Origin: RGIG5579 sp045531235
GTDB lineage: Bacteria > Bacillota > Clostridia > Oscillospirales > SIG627
DNA: 10,057 nt
Assembly (NCBI GenBank): GCA_045531235.1
Contig: JAZSDQ010000065.1
Location: 1 to 10,057 of the forward strand
Direction of reading: 5' to 3'
Each line of letters opens with the position of its first letter. Position 1 is the stretch's first letter. A program made the position numbers and the translations under genes. This document shows positions 5,680-10,057 of the stretch, one piece after another. Under the pieces are notes generated by a model. The model ran no database searches. It was given only the letters and a program-made list of their open reading frames with translations, and was not told the DNA's origin.

Positions 5680-7044
5680 TTATTGACAAATCGCGCGTGC
5701 TACATATACGCCGCTTGCAGAAGCGTGCGAAAGTGAGTGTGTAATACCGCTACCGTCACCAATAATATACAACCCGGGATAGCATGTTTCAAGCTTATCG
5801 CTTACTTCAACTTCCATATTATAGAACTTCACTTCAACACCGTAGAGCAAAGTATCGTCATTTGCTGTGCCAGGTGCAATTTTATCAAGTGCATAGATCA
5901 TTTCAATGATTCCGTCTAAAATACGTTTCGGAAGAACCAAGCTTAAATCGCCGGGAGTAGCGTTCAATGTTGGTGTAATGAAAGCTTCTTCAATTCGGTT
6001 GGGCGTGGATCGTTTTCCGCGAATCAGGTCGCCAAAACGCTGCACAATTACACCGCCACCCAACATATTGCTTAGACGTGCAATTGACTCACCGTAGCCA
6101 TTTGAATCCTTAAACGGTTCGGAAAAATGCTTAGCAACAAGTAGCGCAAAGTTTGTATTTTTTGTTTGTCTGGCAGGATCTTCATAGCTATGTCCGTTTA
6201 CGGTTACAATTCCATTTGTATTCTCGCTAACAACGGCACCTTTGGGATTCATACAGAACGTTCTGATTTTATCACCGTATTTTTCCGTACGATAAACAAT
6301 TTTACTCTCATATAGCTCGTCAGTTAAGTGAGCAAAAACCTCAGCCGGAAGTTCAACTCTAACGCCAATATCAACTCTGTTGGACTTTGTAGGAATTGCT
6401 AGATCATAGCAAACCTTTTCCATCCATTTACTACCGCTTCTACCTACGGAAATGATACACTTATCACAAGAATACGTAGCGTTTTCACAAACGACGTTAT
6501 AGTGATCGTCATTATATGAAACAGATTGAACAGGCGTTTCAAAATAGAAGTTCACTTTATTTTTTAAATCATTATAGAGATTTTCGAGAACAATATAATT
6601 GATGTCCGTACCCAAATGACGTACCGATGCATCAAGAAGATGTAGATCATGCTGAATACAAAGTGTTTTGAATCGGGAACCTGCCGTTGTATAAAGCTTT
6701 GTTCCCTCCCCGCCATATTTTAGGTTTATCTCATCAACATAATGCATGAGATTTAGTGCTTGTGCTTTACCAATGTATTCATAGAGTGTACCGCCAAAAT
6801 TGTTGGTTATATTATATTTCCCATCAGAAAATGCACCCGCACCCCCGAATCCGCTCATTATGCTACAACTTTTACAACCAATGCAACTCTTAATCTTTTC
6901 ACCGTCAATCGGGCAGCGCCGCTTACTCAGTTCGTTGCCTGCTTCAAAAACCGCAACCTTTAAATCCGGCTTGTGCTGCATCAATTCATAAGCAGCGAAA
7001 ATTCCACCAGGACCAGCTCCGATAATAATAACATCGTACTTCAT
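5680..7044 (-). CDS. FAD-dependent oxidoreductase of the COG2509 type
   Basis: This 454-residue protein starts with a dinucleotide-binding motif, MKYDVIIIGAGPGG (GAGPGG at 9-14), with acidic Glu34 at the end of the second strand, the usual FAD pattern. It ends with the second FAD motif LYIIGDGSG (425-433). A cysteine-rich segment contains Cys44, Cys54, Cys57 and Cys60 (CIGCKSC), followed by GFGGAGAFSDGK (65-76), a hallmark of the uncharacterised FAD-dependent dehydrogenase group. The cysteines may bind a metal or an iron-sulfur cluster, or be redox active; the sequence does not decide. The start at 7044 is fixed by GGAGG (7051-7055 on the plus coordinate). A longer frame back to 7227 would add an A+T-rich stretch lacking a ribosome binding site. 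The substrate is unknown. It is divergent from the CofE-like gene and convergent with the dehydrogenase gene. Confidence 0.88.
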   Translation of the reverse strand: MKYDVIIIGAGPGGIFAAYELMQHKPDLKVAVFEAGNELSKRRCPIDGEKIKSCIGCKSCSIMSGFGGAGAFSDGKYNITNNFGGTLYEYIGKAQALNLMHYVDEINLKYGGEGTKLYTTAGSRFKTLCIQHDLHLLDASVRHLGTDINYIVLENLYNDLKNKVNFYFETPVQSVSYNDDHYNVVCENATYSCDKCIISVGRSGSKWMEKVCYDLAIPTKSNRVDIGVRVELPAEVFAHLTDELYESKIVYRTEKYGDKIRTFCMNPKGAVVSENTNGIVTVNGHSYEDPARQTKNTNFALLVAKHFSEPFKDSNGYGESIARLSNMLGGGVIVQRFGDLIRGKRSTPNRIEEAFITPTLNATPGDLSLVLPKRILDGIIEMIYALDKIAPGTANDDTLLYGVEVKFYNMEVEVSDKLETCYPGLYIIGDGSGITHSLSHASASGVYVARAICQ

Positions 7045-7087
7045 ATAATTCCTCCAAGATACAAAAAAGAAACTTTTCATCATTACT

Positions 7088-7115
7088 ATTATACATCTTA
7101 TGACAAAAATCGCAA
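7088..7115 (-). promoter_or_regulatory. Sigma-A-type promoter of the FAD oxidoreductase gene
   Basis: On the minus strand TTGCGA (7115-7110) is followed after 16 bases by a perfect TATAAT (7093-7088). The predicted start site near 7081 leaves a leader of about 37 bases before the ATG at 7044. The box context ACTTGCG ... TGTATAATA is nearly the same as in the divergent promoter at 7215-7243. Confidence 0.6.
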
Positions 7116-7214
7116 GTGCTTCTTTTGCAATTGAAAAAAATAATAAAAATATCGATAATAAGTGTATATACTCAAAAATATTCCAAAAAAATACAGCTTT
7201 TTTTTGAAAATTAC

Positions 7215-7243
7215 TTGCGGATTTCAAAAAGAGCGTGTATAAT
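7215..7243 (+). promoter_or_regulatory. Sigma-A-type promoter of the CofE-like gene
   Basis: TTGCGG (7215-7220) and a perfect TATAAT (7238-7243) are separated by 17 bases. The start site should be near 7250. It overlaps or precedes a small inverted repeat, ATAGG (7253-7257) / CCTAT (7263-7267), that could be an operator. The coding start lies about 45 bases downstream. Confidence 0.65.
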
Positions 7244-7294
7244 AATTCTGTTATAGGAGTGACCTATTAATTCTAGTACAAGGTGGAAAATATA

Positions 7295-8494
7295 ATGCAA
7301 AACAGTACAAGAAAAGTCGGAACAATCTCGAGAGGAATTCGTTGCCCAATCATTCGTCAAGGCGATGATCTTGCAAAGATCGTTTCCGATAGTGTTTTGG
7401 AAGCTGCCGAAAGTGAAAATTTCAGCATCCGTGACCGTGATGTTATTTCAATCACTGAATCCATTGTTGCACGCGCACAAGGAAATTACGCAACGGTAGA
7501 TCAAATTGCGACCGATGTTCGTAATAAGCTTGGCGGTGGAACCATTGGCGTTATTTTTCCTATTCTCTCCAGAAACCGTTTTGCAATCTGCCTTCGCGGT
7601 ATTGCTCAAGGTGCGAAAAAAATTGTTTTGATGCTTAGCTATCCTTCGGATGAAGTCGGGAATCAGCTTGTTACGCTTGACCAACTGGACGATGCCGGAG
7701 TTGATCCCTTTACTGACGTTCTTTCTTTGGAAAAATACAGAGAATTGTTTGGCGAGAATAAGCATGAGTTTACGGGTGTAGACTACGTTGAGTACTACAG
7801 CAACCTAGTTCGTGAAATGGGCGCAGAAGTTGAAATTGTTTTTGCTAACAATCCGAAGGTCATTTTGAATTATACCGATTCCGTTCTTACTTGCGACATT
7901 CACTCAAGAGCGCGTACCAAAAGAATTCTGAAAAAAGCCGGAGCAAAAATCGTGTGCGGTTTGGATGATATTCTTACTTCTTCTGTTGATGGAGGCGGCT
8001 ACAACGAAGTTTATGGCCTTTTAGGATCTAACAAAGCTACTGAGGAAACAGTAAAGCTTTTCCCCAGAGCTTGCAAAGATCTTGTGCTTGATATTCAAAA
8101 GAATATTTTTGAAAAAACCGGAAAGCACGTTGAAGTTATGGTCTACGGAGACGGTGCCTTTAAAGATCCTCAAGGTAAAATTTGGGAGCTTGCAGATCCT
8201 GTTGTATCCCCTGCTTATACTGACGGACTGATCGGCACTCCCAACGAATTGAAGCTTAAATATCTGGCAGATAATGATTTCAAAAATCTTTCCGGACAGG
8301 AACTAATGGATGCAATTTCCAAGAGCATTAAGGAAAAAGACAGCAATCTTGTCGGCAATATGGCTTCTCAAGGAACGACACCTCGTCAGCTAACTGACTT
8401 GATCGGTTCACTTTGTGATCTTACCAGCGGCTCCGGAGACAAAGGAACGCCTGTTGTTCTTGTGCAAGGATATTTCGATAATATGACCAACTGA
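7295..8494 (+). CDS. CofE-like protein (coenzyme F420-0:L-glutamate ligase family)
   Basis: The N-terminal half matches the F420-0:L-glutamate ligase fold: GIRCPIIRQGDDLAKIV (14-30) and then RDRDVISITESIVARAQG (46-63), the region used for substrate and metal binding in CofE. A later block, VYGDGAFKDPQGKIWELADP (283-302), holds conserved acidic residues of the same family. At 399 residues it is much longer than classical CofE (about 250), with extra sequence mainly in the middle. CofE adds glutamates to the deazaflavin F420-0. Most Clostridia are not known to make F420 and no other cof/fbi gene is in view, so the true acceptor is uncertain, perhaps another gamma-glutamyl ligation. The ATG at 7295 is chosen because AAGGTGG (7280-7286) sits eight bases upstream. 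An in-frame GTG at 7283 lies inside that ribosome binding site. The gene is monocistronic, with a promoter and terminator of its own. Confidence 0.8.
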   Translation: MQNSTRKVGTISRGIRCPIIRQGDDLAKIVSDSVLEAAESENFSIRDRDVISITESIVARAQGNYATVDQIATDVRNKLGGGTIGVIFPILSRNRFAICLRGIAQGAKKIVLMLSYPSDEVGNQLVTLDQLDDAGVDPFTDVLSLEKYRELFGENKHEFTGVDYVEYYSNLVREMGAEVEIVFANNPKVILNYTDSVLTCDIHSRARTKRILKKAGAKIVCGLDDILTSSVDGGGYNEVYGLLGSNKATEETVKLFPRACKDLVLDIQKNIFEKTGKHVEVMVYGDGAFKDPQGKIWELADPVVSPAYTDGLIGTPNELKLKYLADNDFKNLSGQELMDAISKSIKEKDSNLVGNMASQGTTPRQLTDLIGSLCDLTSGSGDKGTPVVLVQGYFDNMTN

Positions 8495-8498
8495 TTTT

Positions 8499-8524
8499 AA
8501 TCGCAGCTCATAAGAGCTGCGATT
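8499..8524 (+). terminator. Intrinsic terminator of the CofE-like gene
   Basis: An 11-base-pair stem, AATCGCAGCTC / GAGCTGCGATT, with a four-base loop (ATAA) begins five bases after the stop and is followed by TTCTTT. It separates this transcript from spoVAD. It is unrelated in sequence to the three GGCTTGA-type palindromes. Confidence 0.8.
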
Positions 8525-8531
8525 TTCTTTC

Positions 8532-8560
8532 GCATAAATCCTCTCAATTTTCAAATAATA
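8532..8560 (+). promoter_or_regulatory. Probable sigma-G promoter of spoVAD-spoVAE
   Basis: GCATA (8532-8536) fits the sigma-G -35 consensus GHATR. After 17 bases AATAATA (8554-8560) fits the -10 consensus CATWHTA at six of seven positions. A start near 8567 leaves about 20 bases before the ATG at 8587. In Bacillus subtilis the spoVA operon is transcribed by sigma-G in the forespore, which matches. No convincing sigma-A promoter is seen in the same interval. Confidence 0.5.
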
Positions 8561-8586
8561 CGGGTAGAAAATTGCGAGGTGAAGAA

Positions 8587-9579
8587 ATGATTGAAATGAA
8601 AAGCAGGCCTTCAATTATAGGTTTCGGAAATTCAGTTGGAAAACTTGAAGGCGATGGCCCACTAAAAGAATACTTTGATTTGACTGATACAGACAGCAAA
8701 TTCGGGATGAAAACCTGGGAAAAAGCAGAAAGCGAAATGATTCGACAAGCTGTCAGTATTACCTTAAAAAAAGCACATTTAAAACCCGGAAATATAGAAT
8801 TGGCCTTTGGCGGTGATCTTAGTAACCAATGCACTGCAACTGCTTTAGGAATGAGGGGGTTCAACATCCCTTATGCAGGTTTGTACGGCGCATGTTCAAC
8901 CTTTGCTTTAGGCATAGGCCTTGCGTCCATCTCAATCGAAAGCGGTAAGTTTTCTACAACGATGGCAATTTCATCATCTCACTATTCATCCGCTGAGAGG
9001 CAGTACAGATTCCCATTGGAATACGGATGTCAAAGAACGCCGACAGCACAGACAACCGTTACGGGAGCAGGATGCGTTATTTTATCCAAAGATACAAAAA
9101 GCTATCCTTATGTTTCAGCTTTTGTCCCCGGAACAATTTGCGATCTTGGAATTACCGATGCAAACAATATGGGAGCTGCAATGGCACCGGCAGCAGCAGA
9201 TACGGTGCTTAAATATTTTTCAATAACAAGAGAAGACCCAAACAATTATGATTATATACTGACCGGCGATCTGGGCGCTGAGGGCCACAAAATTTTTACC
9301 GATCTCTGTTTGAAAAATGGATTAGCACTTGGCAAGAACAGCAATGACTGCGGAAAAATGATTTACAATTTAAAAGAGCAAGAGGTGAATTCGGGCGGAA
9401 GCGGTTGTGGATGTTCTGCAAGTGTTTTTACTGCTTTCGTTATGAATGAATTTATGGAAAACAAAATACACGATGTACTTTTAATAGGAACAGGTGCTTT
9501 GCTAAATCCATCAACAGTTTTACAAAATGAAACAATTCCGGGGATTGCACACCTCGTTAGAATCAGGAGAGAACAATGA
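8587..9579 (+). CDS. spoVAD: Stage V sporulation protein AD
   Basis: SpoVAD is a thiolase-fold protein on the outer face of the forespore inner membrane. It binds dipicolinic acid and works with SpoVAC and SpoVAE in DPA uptake during sporulation and release at germination. The 330-residue product has the expected length (B. subtilis about 338). Recognisable family segments are FDLTDTDSKFGMKTWEKAES (30-49), LYGACSTFALGI (99-110) with Cys103 at the thiolase-type cysteine position, QYRFPLEYGCQRTPTAQTTV (139-158), TGDLGAEGH and GGSGCGCSASV. The ATG at 8587 has GAGGTG (8576-8581) five bases upstream. An in-frame TTG at 8572 precedes that site and is rejected. The stop overlaps the spoVAE start by four bases (ATGA), indicating translational coupling. 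The usual upstream partner spoVAC is missing; a terminator and the CofE-like gene lie there instead. Confidence 0.96.
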   Translation: MIEMKSRPSIIGFGNSVGKLEGDGPLKEYFDLTDTDSKFGMKTWEKAESEMIRQAVSITLKKAHLKPGNIELAFGGDLSNQCTATALGMRGFNIPYAGLYGACSTFALGIGLASISIESGKFSTTMAISSSHYSSAERQYRFPLEYGCQRTPTAQTTVTGAGCVILSKDTKSYPYVSAFVPGTICDLGITDANNMGAAMAPAAADTVLKYFSITREDPNNYDYILTGDLGAEGHKIFTDLCLKNGLALGKNSNDCGKMIYNLKEQEVNSGGSGCGCSASVFTAFVMNEFMENKIHDVLLIGTGALLNPSTVLQNETIPGIAHLVRIRREQ

Positions 9580-9935
9580 AATTCATACTTTGCTTCATCA
9601 TTGGCGGACTCTTTTGCGTTATAGCACAAATTCTTATTGATAAAACCGCGTTGACTCCGGCAAGAATTCTGGTCTTATATGTTGTTTCCGGCGTTATACT
9701 GACTGGAATAGGAATATATAAGCCGCTTGTTGAAATTGCAGGCTGCGGTGCTACCGTACCACTAACGGGATTTGGCTACTGTCTTGCAGATGGAGTTGAA
9801 AAAGCCGTTAACGAACATGGGTTTATTGGCGTATTTACAGGAGGTATCACTGCAACTTCGGGCGGCATAGCTTCTGCAATTCTTTCGTCTGTCACGGCAG
9901 CCTTGTTTTTTAACGGAAAACCTGAAAATTTATAA
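9576..9935 (+). CDS. spoVAE: Stage V sporulation protein AE (SpoVAEb type)
   Basis: This is a 119-residue integral membrane protein, matching the small SpoVAE(b) form of about 116 residues. It has hydrophobic segments near 1-20, 30-48, 55-75 and 84-111, and the conserved glycine-rich middle AGCGATVPLTGFGYCLADGV (55-74), which resembles the corresponding part of SpoVAC. It is thought to form part of the DPA channel in the forespore inner membrane with SpoVAC, with SpoVAD attached. The start codon overlaps the spoVAD stop (ATGA, 9576-9579), so both genes are one translation unit. No clear intrinsic terminator follows; the next promoter begins nine bases after the stop. No spoVAF or other germination gene follows within the window. 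Confidence 0.95.
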   Translation: MKFILCFIIGGLFCVIAQILIDKTALTPARILVLYVVSGVILTGIGIYKPLVEIAGCGATVPLTGFGYCLADGVEKAVNEHGFIGVFTGGITATSGGIASAILSSVTAALFFNGKPENL

Positions 9936-9943
9936 ATTCAATA

Positions 9944-9972
9944 TTTACAAATCTGTTTCTTCATAGTATAAT
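9944..9972 (+). promoter_or_regulatory. Sigma-A-type promoter of the gene at the right edge
   Basis: TTTACA (9944-9949) and a perfect TATAAT (9967-9972) are separated by 17 bases. A start near 9979 leaves about 23 bases before the TTG at 10002, with GGAGG at 9990-9994. It gives the downstream housekeeping-type gene a vegetative promoter independent of the sporulation genes. Confidence 0.75.
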
Positions 9973-10001
9973 ATTAATAAGAATATTTTGGAGGAACTGT
10001 T

Positions 10002-10057
10002 TTGATTATCCAGCTAGAACAGGCAAGAAATCAGCTTCGTGATTTTCAACCGAAAAT
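10002..10057 (+). CDS. prfB: N-terminus of probable peptide chain release factor 2, partial
   Basis: An open frame begins at TTG 10002, seven bases after GGAGG (9990-9994), and runs off the window after 18 complete codons, encoding MIIQLEQARNQLRDFQPK. A short start of this type, with a charged helix leading to a proline, resembles the N-terminus of clostridial RF2, which recognises UGA and UAA stop codons on the ribosome. The call rests on few residues and on the promoter and TTG start. The programmed-frameshift site typical of many prfB genes, if present, would lie just beyond the window. Other helical N-termini could look similar. Confidence 0.5.
   Translation, partial: MIIQLEQARNQLRDFQPK

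Noticed and set aside
7045..7227. N-terminal extension of the FAD oxidoreductase with a hydrophobic stretch that could pass for a membrane anchor
   Set aside because: The promoter (7115-7088) and GGAGG (7051-7055) lie inside it, and MKYDVIIIGAGPGG is the normal family N-terminus.
7283..7294. GTG start for the CofE-like gene
   Set aside because: The GTG is part of the AAGGTGG ribosome binding site that serves the ATG at 7295.
8572..8586. TTG start for spoVAD
   Set aside because: It lies upstream of and overlaps the GAGGTG that fits the ATG at 8587. The extra residues are not part of the family.
8544..8867. 107-residue minus-strand frame antisense to spoVAD
   Set aside because: It is a shadow of a well-supported gene, with no start signal of its own.

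Overview
The window looks like a low-GC, endospore-forming member of the Clostridia (Firmicutes). It carries spoVAD-spoVAE and the 3' end of spoVAC, good sigma-A-type promoters (TTGACA-17-TAAAAT, TTTACA-17-TATAAT), strong AAGGAG/GGAGG ribosome binding sites, and a REP-like element of the TGTAGGGG kind that I associate from memory with uncultured gut Clostridia. I cannot name the species. No tRNA, rRNA, CRISPR array or intact insertion sequence is visible.

Layout. (1) 2-130 is the 3' end of a spoVAC-like gene, followed by a REP-like element and a long palindromic terminator (206-246). (2) 362-4183 is a tight four-gene plus-strand cluster: tdh (threonine 3-dehydrogenase), kbl (2-amino-3-ketobutyrate CoA ligase), a UPF0126/TRIC-type membrane protein and a LysR-type regulator. 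Tdh and Kbl convert threonine to glycine and acetyl-CoA. The membrane protein belongs to a family now linked to glycine transport, so the cluster reads as one threonine-to-glycine unit with its own regulator. (3) 4184-4510 is a scar-like intergenic region. It holds a second, decayed spoVAC 3' end, a second copy of the palindromic terminator, a short minus-strand coding remnant and the promoter of the next gene. (4) 4511-5644 is a monocistronic Ldh_2-family dehydrogenase. It converges, across a third copy of the palindrome, on (5) a COG2509-type FAD-dependent oxidoreductase on the minus strand (5680-7044). (6) A divergent gene (7295-8494) encodes a CofE-like (F420-0:glutamate ligase family) protein with its own terminator. 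(7) spoVAD-spoVAE (8587-9935) follows behind a plausible sigma-G promoter. (8) The window ends in the first codons of a probable prfB (release factor 2), preceded by a good promoter.

The most notable point is architectural. The three genes usually found together as spoVACDE are separated here. The spoVAC 3' end lies about 8.4 kb from spoVAD, and a second spoVAC 3' remnant lies between them. Both spoVAC ends are followed by the same palindrome family, and the threonine-degradation cluster sits between the two. This suggests repeated rearrangement around a spoVA locus. I see no wholly new defence or biosynthetic system. The less understood parts are the CofE-like protein, the COG2509 oxidoreductase and the dispersed palindrome.
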